Part shown: positions 33,042-40,462 of the stretch, piece after piece
Position numbering within the stretch: position 1 is the first letter of the stretch
Layout: every line of letters starts with the position of its first letter
DNA from: UBA4738 sp002413305
GTDB lineage: Bacteria; Actinomycetota; UBA4738
Direction: 5' to 3'
DNA length: 54,583 nucleotides
Assembly: GCA_036847185.1 (NCBI GenBank)
Contig: DAIUAM010000021.1
Span: 1-54,583, forward strand
The notes under the pieces: model-generated
The model's input: the letters and a program-made list of their open reading frames with translations, nothing else
Told to the model about the DNA's origin: nothing
Databases searched by the model: none
Translations under genes and position numbers: made by a program

Positions 33042-34622
33042 TTGGAAGTGCCGCTTTCGCCGCTGGAGTTCGCCCGCCGGACCCGCCGGCTGTACCGCGA
33101 CCGTGAGGCCGTGGTGGATGAGGACCTCCGCCTCACCTACGAGCAGTTCTTCGACCGGTGCGACCGCTGGTCGTCGGCGCTGGGCGCGCTCGGCGTCCGG
33201 CAGGGCGACCGGGTTGCGTACATCGCACCGAACACCCACGCGCAGCTCGAGTCCTTCTACGCGGTGCCCCAGCTCGGTGCCGTGCTCGTCCCGATCAATT
33301 ACCGGCTGACCGGGGACGACTTCGGCTACATCATCGGCCACTCGGGCGCCACGGTGGTGTGCGCGCACGGCGACTACCTCGATGCGATCGACGGCATCCG
33401 CGGCCAACTGACGGGTGTCCGCGAGTTCGTCGCCCTAGAGGGCGGGTCCGGTCGGGAGGGCTGGCTCGACTACGAGGACACGCTCCGGTCCTCCGATCCC
33501 GGAGGATTCGAACGGCCGGCCATCGACGAGACCGACCTGCTGACGATCAACTACACGAGCGGCACCACCGCCAGGCCGAAGGGGGTGATGATCACTCATC
33601 GCAACGCCGCGCTGAACATCGTGGGGACGCTGCTGCACCTCCCGATGGGGCTGGACGATCGCTACCTCTGGACGCTCCCGATGTTCCACGCGAACGGGTG
33701 GACGTACACCTGGGTGGTCACCGCGGCGGGGGCGACACACGTCTGCCTGCGGAAGGTCGAACCTCCCCGCGTGTTCGACGCGATCCGCCGCGAGCGCGTC
33801 ACGTGGATGTGCGCGGCGCCGACCGTGCTGATCTCCCTGGCCAACGCGCCGGCCGAGGTGCGCGGCGAGGTGCCGCCGGGCGTGCGCGTGGCCACCGCCG
33901 GCGCCGCGCCCGCCGCCGCCACCATCGAGCGCTTGGAGGGCGAGTTCGGCTGGGAGGTCACCCAGGTCTACGGGCTGACCGAGACCGCGCCGTTCATCAC
34001 CGTGTGCGAGGCTCGGCCGGAGCACGGCTCGATGGGGCTCGGCGAGCGTGCGGTGATCAAGGCGCGGCAGGGTGTCGAACTCCTCACCTCGGGCGAACTG
34101 ACGGTGTTCGGGCCCGACGGCAGCGAAGTCCCATGGGACGGCGAAACGATCGGGGAGATCGTGGTTCGCGGCAACGTCGTCATGAAGGGCTACTACAACG
34201 ATCCCGAGGCGACCGAGCGTGTGATGGGCGACGGCTGGTTCCACACCGGCGACGCCGCGGTCATCCATCCGGACGGCTACGTTGAGATCCGCGACCGGCT
34301 GAAGGATGTGATCATCAGCGGGGGAGAGAACATCTCGTCCGTGGAGGTCGAAGGATGCCTGCTCCGGCATCCGGCCGTCCAAGAGGTGGCCGTGGTCGGA
34401 CTCCCGCACGAGAAGTGGGGAGAGGCGCCGTACGCGTACGTCGTGTTGAGGCAGGGCGCCGCCGCCTCGGAGGAGGAGCTGATCGGGTTCGCCCGCGAGC
34501 GGATGGCACACTTCAAGGCGCCCAAGGGCGTCACGTTCGTCGGCGAGCTGCCGAAGACGGCCACCGGCAAGATCCAGAAGTTCGTCCTGCGCCAGGGGGC
34601 GCCGAACCTTACCCGGCAGTGA
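33042..34622 (+). CDS. Acyl-CoA synthetase (AMP-forming, ANL superfamily)
   Basis: A 526-residue adenylating enzyme that activates a carboxylic acid to acyl-CoA. Motifs in order: YTSGTTARPKGVMITH (P-loop, about 170-185), FHANGWTYTW (substrate entry), YGLTETAPF (A5), WFHTGDAAV (A7), RLKDVIISGGENISS (A8 hinge), and the terminal lysine in LPKTATGKIQK. The N-terminus VPLSPLEFARRTRRLYRDREA fits medium-chain/cinnamate-like synthetases. Start TTG 33042 follows GGGAGG; GTG 33048 is possible. It is third in a likely polymerase-NDH-2-synthetase unit. Substrate undetermined. Confidence 0.92.
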   Translation: MEVPLSPLEFARRTRRLYRDREAVVDEDLRLTYEQFFDRCDRWSSALGALGVRQGDRVAYIAPNTHAQLESFYAVPQLGAVLVPINYRLTGDDFGYIIGHSGATVVCAHGDYLDAIDGIRGQLTGVREFVALEGGSGREGWLDYEDTLRSSDPGGFERPAIDETDLLTINYTSGTTARPKGVMITHRNAALNIVGTLLHLPMGLDDRYLWTLPMFHANGWTYTWVVTAAGATHVCLRKVEPPRVFDAIRRERVTWMCAAPTVLISLANAPAEVRGEVPPGVRVATAGAAPAAATIERLEGEFGWEVTQVYGLTETAPFITVCEARPEHGSMGLGERAVIKARQGVELLTSGELTVFGPDGSEVPWDGETIGEIVVRGNVVMKGYYNDPEATERVMGDGWFHTGDAAVIHPDGYVEIRDRLKDVIISGGENISSVEVEGCLLRHPAVQEVAVVGLPHEKWGEAPYAYVVLRQGAAASEEELIGFARERMAHFKAPKGVTFVGELPKTATGKIQKFVLRQGAPNLTRQ

Positions 34623-34662
34623 CGCCACGCTGAAGTGTCGATTCGACCCGCGTCCGTTCGTC

Positions 34663-34697
34663 GTTCCCGTGAAGCGCGGAGAGGCCGCGCGGGGAAC
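34663..34697 (+). promoter_or_regulatory. Hairpin in the leader of the YCII-like gene
   Basis: GTTCCC (34663-34668) and GCGCGG (34674-34679) pair with CCGCGC (34685-34690) and GGGAAC (34692-34697) around an AGAGG loop, making a 12-bp imperfect stem with a small internal loop. It ends just before the GAAGGAGGAG Shine-Dalgarno. It might terminate the preceding transcript or control translation. Confidence 0.45.
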
Positions 34698-34711
34698 GAA
34701 GGAGGAGCGGC

Positions 34712-35062
34712 GTGAAGTACATGCTGTTGATCTACGGCGACGAATCGGCCGCCGCGAACGCGACCCCGGAGCAGCTGCAGGCCCAGGGCGAGGCGTACGA
34801 GAAGTTCACGCAGTCGATCATCGCCAGCGGCAACTTCCTGGACGGCGACCCGTTCGAGCCCACCGCTTCGGCGACCACGGTGTCGGTGCGGGGCGGCAAC
34901 GCGGAGACACGCCAGGGCCCGGTCGAGCAGACGAAGCTCCAGCTCTCCGCGTACTACCGCGTCGAGGCCGACAGCCCGGAGCACGCGGTGGAGATGGCCT
35001 CGCGGATCCCCGGCGCGCTGTACGGGTTCATCGAGGTTCGCCCCGTCTGGAACTTCGACTGA
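34712..35062 (+). CDS. YCII-related (DGPF) domain protein
   Basis: A 116-residue dimeric alpha/beta-barrel protein. MKYMLLIYGDESA is the typical start of actinobacterial DGPF/YCII proteins; the conserved block is ASGNFLDGDPFEPTASATTV, and the domain ends GALYGFIEVRPVWNFD. Members often sit beside ECF sigma-70-like factors; none is present here. Catalytic function is unproven in the family. The GTG start at 34712 follows a strong AGGAGG site. Likely its own unit, ending at a large inverted repeat shared with the RNHCP gene. Confidence 0.9.
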   Translation: MKYMLLIYGDESAAANATPEQLQAQGEAYEKFTQSIIASGNFLDGDPFEPTASATTVSVRGGNAETRQGPVEQTKLQLSAYYRVEADSPEHAVEMASRIPGALYGFIEVRPVWNFD

Positions 35063-35097
35063 CCGATCCCGTCGAAGGCCGGGACCGCTACCGGCGT

Positions 35098-35140
35098 CCC
35101 GATCGAGCGGATCTAGAGCAGCGCGATCCGCTCGATCGGG
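35098..35140. terminator. Perfect 16-bp inverted repeat between convergent genes
   Basis: The arms 35098-35113 and 35125-35140 (left arm CCCGATCGAGCGGATC) are perfectly complementary around an 11-nt loop. The stop codon of the RNHCP gene (35113-35115) lies at the top of the hairpin, so the right arm is coding. No T tract follows on either strand. A bidirectional terminator or mRNA-stabilising hairpin is the simplest reading. Confidence 0.75.
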
Positions 35141-35487
35141 AACGGCGGCTGGGCCAGCGGCTTGACCGCCAGACGCAGCAGGAGCAGCGGGTGATCGTCG
35201 CCCGCCGTCCGGTTCAGGTGGAGCTCGTCGCACCCCGTGCACCGGTGCACCAGGACCCACTCCCCGTCGCCGCGGACGCTGACGGCGATCGGCTCCATGA
35301 GCGAGCCGCAGGTGGCATCGCGGTCGCCGGGTGTGTCGTCGTCGAGATGCCGGCTCCACAGGCAGTTCGGACAGTGGTTGCGGTGCGCCGTGCCGGCGGC
35401 CTGGATGGGGACGTCGAGTCCGCAGTGGCGACATCGGAATGAGGTTGGGCCACGGCGCGGTGCGCCGCGACGCTGATCGCGTGACAT
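35113..35487 (-). CDS. RNHCP domain zinc-ribbon protein
   Basis: A 124-residue protein with the eponymous motif: FRCRHCG (Cys19, Cys22), RNHCPNC (36-42), Cys60 in DATCGSL and HRCTGCDELHLNR (Cys83, Cys86, His90). These likely bind two zinc ions. RNHCP proteins are common in actinobacteria and their function is unknown; a nucleic-acid-related role is speculation. CGGAGG lies 9 nt before ATG 35487. The 200-bp upstream region holds a consensus-like promoter, a hairpin and a short ORF with a perfect SD. Confidence 0.88.
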   Translation of the reverse strand: MSRDQRRGAPRRGPTSFRCRHCGLDVPIQAAGTAHRNHCPNCLWSRHLDDDTPGDRDATCGSLMEPIAVSVRGDGEWVLVHRCTGCDELHLNRTAGDDHPLLLLRLAVKPLAQPPFPIERIALL

Positions 35488-35551
35488 GGTTGAGCCTCCG
35501 GAACGCAGACGGATGCGAGCGTCGTCGCGCCCTGCGAGGTTCGGACTCGGA

Positions 35552-35611
35552 TCAGGAAGGAACGAGACCGGCTCGAGGACGCGACCGAGCGACCCGGGCG
35601 AACACAGTCAT
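35552..35611 (-). CDS. Candidate 19-residue leader peptide upstream of the RNHCP gene
   Basis: ATG 35611 is preceded, 5 nt away, by AAGGAGGT, an eight-base match to the anti-Shine-Dalgarno. It encodes MTVFARVARSRPRAGLVPS, with five arginines, then TGA at 35552. It lies between the promoter at 35666-35695 and the RNHCP start, 64 nt upstream of that ATG. The strong SD is hard to explain unless it is translated. It could be an attenuator-type leader peptide or a small protein. Confidence 0.5.
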   Translation of the reverse strand: MTVFARVARSRPRAGLVPS

Positions 35612-35639
35612 CGGCCACCTCCTTCGTTGCGGTCTCGAG

Positions 35640-35695
35640 CGCCACGGTCCCGTGGCGGCGGAGCGAAGGTAGCAGGCCAAGGATGCCCGGGTCAA
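35640..35695 (-). promoter_or_regulatory. Promoter and 5' hairpin of the RNHCP transcript
   Basis: On the minus strand TTGACC (35695-35690), an 18-nt spacer and TACCTT (35671-35666) form the best -35/-10 pair in the window. About 10 nt into the transcript lies the palindrome GCCACGG-GA-CCGTGGC (35656-35641), followed by the leader-peptide ORF. Taken together this is a structured leader of about 170 nt. Confidence 0.6.
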
Positions 35696-37017
35696 CGGTC
35701 GACCCGGTACAGATGCCACTGGTCGGGAACGCCCTTCAGCTCGCGGAGGCCGCGGTCCTCGAACCGGATGCCCGAACCGGCCACCAGGTCGCGGACGGTC
35801 CCGGAGGTGAGCACCTCGCCCGGTCCGGCCAGCGAACAGACCCGGGCCGCGATGTGGACGGCGATCCCGGCCAGACGGTCGCCGATGATCTGGCACTCTC
35901 CGGTGTGAAGGCCGGCGCGAACCTCGATGCCCAGCCCGCGCACATCGTCGACGATGCCTGCGGCGCACCGGATGGCTCGGGCGGGACCGTCGAACGTGGC
36001 CATGAACCCGTCCCCCGCCGTGTCGACCTCGCGGCCACGGAAGAGCTCGAGCTGGCCTCGCACCAGCGCGTGATGGTCGAGCAGCAGGTCGCGCCACCGT
36101 TCGTCGCCGAGCCGGGCGGCGAGCTCGGTCGACCCCACGATGTCGGTGAACAGAACGGTGGCCAGGACCCGGTCGGTGTCGGGGGCGGGGCGGGCGCCGG
36201 TCAGGAACTCCTCGACCTCGTCGAGGATGGCGTCCTGGTCGCCCAGGAACGGGATGTGATCCTCGCCGGGCAGCTCGACGAACCTCGCCCCGGGGATCTG
36301 TTCGGCAACGTACCGGCTCTGGCCGACGTCGACGATGTGGTCCCCGGTGCGGTGCAGGACCAGGGTGGGGGCCTGTACGGACGGCAGGGCACTCCGCACG
36401 TCGATCTGGCCGAGGATCGCTGCGAGCTCGATGAACGCACCCGGGGTGGCGACGAGCCGTTCGAACCGTGCCCACCACCTCGTGAATCGCTCGTCGTCGA
36501 GGGCGGACGGTCCCTGGAGGTCGAGGTTCCTGCCGGTGCCCATCTCGGTGACGAATCGATCGTAGAAGTCGGTTCTCTCCTGTTCGTGCCGTCCCCACGG
36601 GAAGTCGGCCGCCCACATCGTCCGGACGTTGGGCGCGTACAGGATGAGGGCACGGGTGCGCTCGGGTGCCGAGGCCGCGAACAGCAGGGCCGGCGCTCCA
36701 CCGCGTGCGCCTCCGAACACGGCCGCGGTCTCGGAGCCGGTGGCGTCCATGACCGCCCGGACGTCGTCCATCTGGAGCTCGACCACGGGCGGTTCGGGAC
36801 CCCGGTCCGACAGCCCGATGCCCCGCATGTCGAACAGGATCAGGCGGGAGAACGCGGCCAGGCGGCCGAGGTAGCGCGCCCACCGGGGTTCCTCCCACAT
36901 CACGTCGAGGTTCGACCAGATGCCCGGGGTGTACACGAGGTCGACCGGGCCGTCGCCCACCACCTGGTAGGCGATGTGCACGTCGCCGTTGCGCGCGTAC
37001 TGCACGGTGCGCTCCAT
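35692..37017 (-). CDS. Alpha/beta-hydrolase-like domain fused to class III adenylate/guanylate cyclase
   Basis: A 441-residue protein. Residues 1-275 have the alpha/beta hydrolase fold; residues 283-437 are a class III cyclase with metal Asp292 (LFTDIVGSTE) and Asp336 (DTAGDGFMATF), so cAMP or cGMP synthesis is plausible. In the hydrolase part the nucleophile elbow reads GGARGG, with Ala104 where G-x-S-x-G needs Ser, while Asp226 and His254 remain. The domain is probably a ligand sensor rather than an enzyme. No membrane segment. ATG 37017 has TAGCCT (37026-37031) eight nt upstream. Divergent from a GNAT gene by 54 bp. Confidence 0.9.
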   Translation of the reverse strand: MERTVQYARNGDVHIAYQVVGDGPVDLVYTPGIWSNLDVMWEEPRWARYLGRLAAFSRLILFDMRGIGLSDRGPEPPVVELQMDDVRAVMDATGSETAAVFGGARGGAPALLFAASAPERTRALILYAPNVRTMWAADFPWGRHEQERTDFYDRFVTEMGTGRNLDLQGPSALDDERFTRWWARFERLVATPGAFIELAAILGQIDVRSALPSVQAPTLVLHRTGDHIVDVGQSRYVAEQIPGARFVELPGEDHIPFLGDQDAILDEVEEFLTGARPAPDTDRVLATVLFTDIVGSTELAARLGDERWRDLLLDHHALVRGQLELFRGREVDTAGDGFMATFDGPARAIRCAAGIVDDVRGLGIEVRAGLHTGECQIIGDRLAGIAVHIAARVCSLAGPGEVLTSGTVRDLVAGSGIRFEDRGLRELKGVPDQWHLYRVDR

Positions 37018-37071
37018 CGACGGTGAGGCTAGCGCGAAGACGGATGGGCCGGGCGACTATCGTGTTCGTTC

Positions 37072-37674
37072 GTGGACGAGGAAATCACCACGGCGGAGTT
37101 CGAGTTCCATCCCCTCACGGCCGATCGGTGGCCGGACGTCGTCCGGTTGTTCGACACGCATTCCAACCCCCGTTCGTGCTGGTGCCAGTACTGGCGCCTG
37201 GCGCAACCCGAGTGGCGAAGCAACAGCCCCGAGCAGCGCCGGGACCTCCTCGAAGGGGCCGTCGAAGCCGGCGCGCCGGTCGGCGTCCTGGCCTACCGGG
37301 ACGGCGAGCCGGTCGGGTGGTGCTCCGTCGCCCCACGGGAGACGCACGACCGGGTCCAGCGCACGCGGAGCATGCGCGCCTCCGAGCCCACGACGAACAC
37401 GTGGTCCGTGGTCTGCTTCTTCGTCCATCGTTCGGCCCGCCATCGCTTCCTGATGACCGAGCTGCTGAAGGCCGCGGTCGAGTACGCGCGGGAGAGAGGA
37501 GCGGGCGCCGTGGAGGGCTACCCGGTGGTGCGCCGCCTCCGCGAGGACGGCTCGCCGATCGGAGCGCCGTTCCGGTTCATGGGCTCGCTGGGCACGTACC
37601 GACGGGCCGGGTTCGCCGACGTGACGCCGAATGCCGGCCAGACCCGCCATCTCATGCGGCGCCGGCTCACGTGA
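37072..37674 (+). CDS. GNAT family N-acetyltransferase
   Basis: A 200-residue acetyltransferase that would use acetyl-CoA. The N-terminal SCWCQYWRL and the core VGVLAYRDGEPVGWCSVAPR are typical of a Gram-positive GNAT subgroup. The acetyl-CoA-binding region is in VVCFFVHRSARHRFLMTELLKAAVEYAR, where the R-x-x-G-x-A loop is replaced by RHRFLM. The C-terminal GTYRRAGFADV strand follows. GTG 37072 has TATCGT (37058-37063) eight nt upstream. The substrate is unknown. The channel gene lies 44 nt downstream in the same direction. Confidence 0.85.
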   Translation: MDEEITTAEFEFHPLTADRWPDVVRLFDTHSNPRSCWCQYWRLAQPEWRSNSPEQRRDLLEGAVEAGAPVGVLAYRDGEPVGWCSVAPRETHDRVQRTRSMRASEPTTNTWSVVCFFVHRSARHRFLMTELLKAAVEYARERGAGAVEGYPVVRRLREDGSPIGAPFRFMGSLGTYRRAGFADVTPNAGQTRHLMRRRLT

Positions 37675-37718
37675 GGATGGGAGATGCGGGAGCCCAGTCG
37701 GGCGTACCGTTGTAGCCG

Positions 37719-38357
37719 ATGGATCCCGAGCCGCCCGCGGAAGCGCCTGCCGGCCCCTCGATCGACACGGCGCGCCTGGAGACGTTCGCCGACGGCGTCA
37801 TGGCCATCGCCATCACGCTCCTCATCCTCGAGGTGAGGGTGCCGGGCGTCGCCGGGCCGCGGTTCGGCCACGCGCTCATCCATCAGTGGCCGAGCTATGC
37901 GGGCTATGCGGTCAGCTTCCTGACCATCGGTGTGATCTGGGTGAACCACCACCACATGTTCAAACTGATCGAACGCACCAACCACGCCTTCCTGATGATG
38001 AACGTGGTCTTCCTGATGACGATCGCGTTCTTGCCCTGGCCGACGGCGCTGGTGGCTTCGTCCATCCGCGACCCCGTCGCCCGGCGGCCGGCCACCCTCG
38101 CCTACGGTCTGACCCTGGTCGCCCTGGCGGTCATGTTCAACGTGGTATGGCGATACGCGTCCGGCCGCGGCCGCCTCCTCGCCCCCAGCGTCAGCCCGAC
38201 GCTCATCGCGCAGTCGAGGCGGGGCTACGCGGTCGGCCCGGTCGTGTACTCGGTGGCCACGCTGCTCGCCTTCACCAACCCGTTCATCAGCCTGTCGATC
38301 TTCGCGGCGCTGGCTGTCTACTGGCTCCTCCCGGGTTCGGGTCCGCGGGCGAGCTGA
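37719..38357 (+). CDS. TMEM175/DUF1211 family potassium channel-like membrane protein
   Basis: A 212-residue protein with about six membrane segments. The hallmark of the first helix is RLETFADGVMAIAITLLILE (the F-[AS]-D-G-V-x-A-I-A motif), which lines the pore in bacterial TMEM175 channels. VIWVNHHHMFKLIERTNHAFL is also typical. Bacterial TMEM175 proteins form tetramers and pass K+ with weak selectivity. ATG 37719 has TACCGT (37705-37710) eight nt upstream. It is probably a single gene. Confidence 0.92.
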   Translation: MDPEPPAEAPAGPSIDTARLETFADGVMAIAITLLILEVRVPGVAGPRFGHALIHQWPSYAGYAVSFLTIGVIWVNHHHMFKLIERTNHAFLMMNVVFLMTIAFLPWPTALVASSIRDPVARRPATLAYGLTLVALAVMFNVVWRYASGRGRLLAPSVSPTLIAQSRRGYAVGPVVYSVATLLAFTNPFISLSIFAALAVYWLLPGSGPRAS

Positions 38358-38463
38358 CCTTCCGCGGGTGGTTCGGTGTGTTGACACGCGGTTTCGTGGC
38401 GAGGGTGCGACATCCGCCCGCCGGGCCTTGCGCCGGGCCCCCGGGTGGTCGAGGCTCACTCGT

Positions 38464-39051
38464 ATGGAGATCCGATCAGAAGCCGGGGGCACTGCGTCCT
38501 CTCGGTTCCTGCCGAAGAACGTCCTGGCGCAGCTCGTTGTCACGGCTGCTCGGCTCACGTGCGTGGGACTGGTCGCCATCGGGGTCAGCGGGGCGGTCGC
38601 CTTCGGGCTCGGTTCGGCCTTCGGCAGGTCGTTCGTCGCCGGCGACCCACCTGGCGTGACCTACTCGAAGGCGCGGTGTGCCGACTACTTCGAGTACGCG
38701 CCGGGTAGCCGGACGTGCGAACAGGCCGCCACGGCCCACCACTTCGGCGAGACGGTGGATTACCGGCTAGTCGCGGGCGTCCCCGGGCTTCTCGGACTGG
38801 CCGGGCTGCTCCTGGTTCGCCGTCGCGCGCCGGCGGCGCGTGGTGCGCTCCCCGAGGGCTTCGAAGCGACGATCGGGGCGACCGTGTTCGGCGCGGCGGC
38901 GCTCCTGCTGCTGGGGAGCTCGCTTGCGCAGATCGCCGGCGGGCAGCGAGCAGGCGCCGGTTCCTTCCTGAGCGGAGGGATCGTCGCGCTGGGCCCGGCG
39001 GGCGTCTATTCGCTGTCGCTCTACCGGACCCTACTGCGTCGCTCGGGCTGA
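38464..39051 (+). CDS. Four-helix membrane protein of unknown function
   Basis: A 195-residue product with predicted membrane helices at about 28-52, 100-118, 135-155 and 165-185. The loop between helices 1 and 2 has two cysteines (SKARCADYF, SRTCEQAA), which could form a disulfide outside the cell. ATG 38464 is chosen because upstream codons are low-complexity; an in-frame GTG at 38368 would add 32 residues. No family recognised. It converges with the histidine kinase gene. Confidence 0.65.
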   Translation: MEIRSEAGGTASSRFLPKNVLAQLVVTAARLTCVGLVAIGVSGAVAFGLGSAFGRSFVAGDPPGVTYSKARCADYFEYAPGSRTCEQAATAHHFGETVDYRLVAGVPGLLGLAGLLLVRRRAPAARGALPEGFEATIGATVFGAAALLLLGSSLAQIAGGQRAGAGSFLSGGIVALGPAGVYSLSLYRTLLRRSG

Positions 39052-39064
39052 CCGGCAGCGGTCA
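39049..39064. terminator. Short bidirectional hairpin over two stop codons
   Basis: TGACCG (39049-39054), GCAG loop, CGGTCA (39059-39064). The arms begin with the stop codon of the membrane protein and end with that of the kinase. Weak alone, but the same arrangement recurs at other convergent junctions here. Confidence 0.4.
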
Positions 39065-40393
39065 CGGCGCCCGACCGGCTCCCGCCTCCTTCGCCCCCGC
39101 CGGCAGCACGACCTCGAAGCACGCCCCGCCTCCATCATCCTCCCGGTAGCTGACCCGCCCGCCGTGCGCGTCCACCAGCGCGCGAACGATGGCCAGCCCC
39201 AGCCCAACCGACCCGGCGTCCGACCGTGCGCCGAACGGTTCGAACAGCGCGGCCCGCTTGTCCGGCGGGATGCCCCGGCCGTGATCCCGGAAGGCCAGTG
39301 CCACCTCGCCGTTCCGCCGGTGCGCCTCGATGACGAACGGGGGCTCGCCGTACCGCACCTGATTCGTCGCGAGGTTCACCACGATCTGCTCCAGGCGGTC
39401 GGGGTCGGCGCGAACGCTCAACTCGCCTCCCACGGTCACGTCGATACGGGCCGTGCCGTCCGCGTAGGTGAGAGCGCGCCGGAGCACCGGGAGCAGCTTC
39501 ACGTCCCGGATGTCGAGTTCGAGCTGGCCCTGTTCGAGCCGGGTCAGGTCGAGCAGCTGGTGGGCGAGGCGCTCCAGCCTCCGGGCCTGCCGGTCCGCCA
39601 CGGAGAGCAGCTGTGGCGTGGATTCGGCACGCTCCGGGTGCGCGATCAGCGTCTGCACGCTGGCCCGGATCGCGGTGAGCGGCGTGCGCACGTCGTGGGC
39701 GAGCGTGGCGATCAGCCCGGCCCGGAGCCTGTCCACGCGACGGAGGTCACGGAGCGCGATGGCGAGCTCTTCGCGCTGGCGGATCAGCGCTTGGGCCATC
39801 AACCCGACCGCGAGCGAGATGAGGAACCCGATCCCCATCCGGAACGAGACGCTCTCCCACTGCAGCTTGTACGCGAACCGGTTGCTGCCCCAGATCTCCC
39901 GTGCCGTGTACAGGATCGTGCTCGTCCCCCACACGGTCATCGCCCCGAACAGCTGGAAGAGGATGGCGCCCTCGATCGGCAGGATGAACACGATCGCCCA
40001 CAGCGCCGACATCTGGTCGAAGGCGAAGAGCCAGACGAAGCCCATCGCTACCGCCGTATCGACGGCGAGTCCGGCGATGGCCACCGCGGTCTCCTCGCGC
40101 TGGGTACGCGCCAACCGCAGGCTGGTCCACAGGGCGATGTTGGCGGCCGGTAACAGCGTGGCGAACACCAGCGCCGTGCTCCGCACGCCGGGCGGATACG
40201 GCGCGGTTCGATACGTCAGTACCTGAACGAACATCCACGGGGTCGCCGCCCATCGCAGCAGGATCATCACCCGCTCCGAACGGTGGAGGTCCTCGCTCCG
40301 CGTGGGAAGGGTGGCGGCATGGGCTGCCTCGTCCACGCTGCCGAAGATGGGCGTTCCCATTCCCTCGCCCGCCGTCTCGCCGCCCGGGATCAC
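39062..40393 (-). CDS. Orphan membrane sensor histidine kinase
   Basis: A 443-residue kinase. Five or so N-terminal membrane helices (about 45-65, 73-95, 105-128, 134-156, 187-205) form a membrane sensor without a large external domain. A dimerisation/phosphoacceptor domain follows with His234 in LAHDVRTPLTAIRAS, then a HATPase domain with N-box IVVNLATNQVRYG, G1 DHGRGIPPDKR and G2 GSVGLGLAIVRALV. No response regulator is adjacent. TACCGT (40401-40406) lies 7 nt before GTG 40393 and only 4 before ATG 40396, favouring the GTG. Divergent from the formimidoyltransferase gene. Confidence 0.9.
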   Translation of the reverse strand: MIPGGETAGEGMGTPIFGSVDEAAHAATLPTRSEDLHRSERVMILLRWAATPWMFVQVLTYRTAPYPPGVRSTALVFATLLPAANIALWTSLRLARTQREETAVAIAGLAVDTAVAMGFVWLFAFDQMSALWAIVFILPIEGAILFQLFGAMTVWGTSTILYTAREIWGSNRFAYKLQWESVSFRMGIGFLISLAVGLMAQALIRQREELAIALRDLRRVDRLRAGLIATLAHDVRTPLTAIRASVQTLIAHPERAESTPQLLSVADRQARRLERLAHQLLDLTRLEQGQLELDIRDVKLLPVLRRALTYADGTARIDVTVGGELSVRADPDRLEQIVVNLATNQVRYGEPPFVIEAHRRNGEVALAFRDHGRGIPPDKRAALFEPFGARSDAGSVGLGLAIVRALVDAHGGRVSYREDDGGGACFEVVLPAGAKEAGAGRAP

Positions 40394-40462
40394 CATGGCA
40401 ACGGTAGCGCCGTCGCGCCGAGGAATGGTAACGACGATCCAGGTGCCGTGTACATTGGCGCC

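Noticed and set aside
32984..33106. 40-codon ORF starting MDLFVLAFDWSEPG right after NDH-2
   Set aside because: Its ATG overlaps the NDH-2 TGA, but it runs into the acyl-CoA synthetase coding region in another frame and becomes Pro/Ala-rich. Chance is likelier than a gene.
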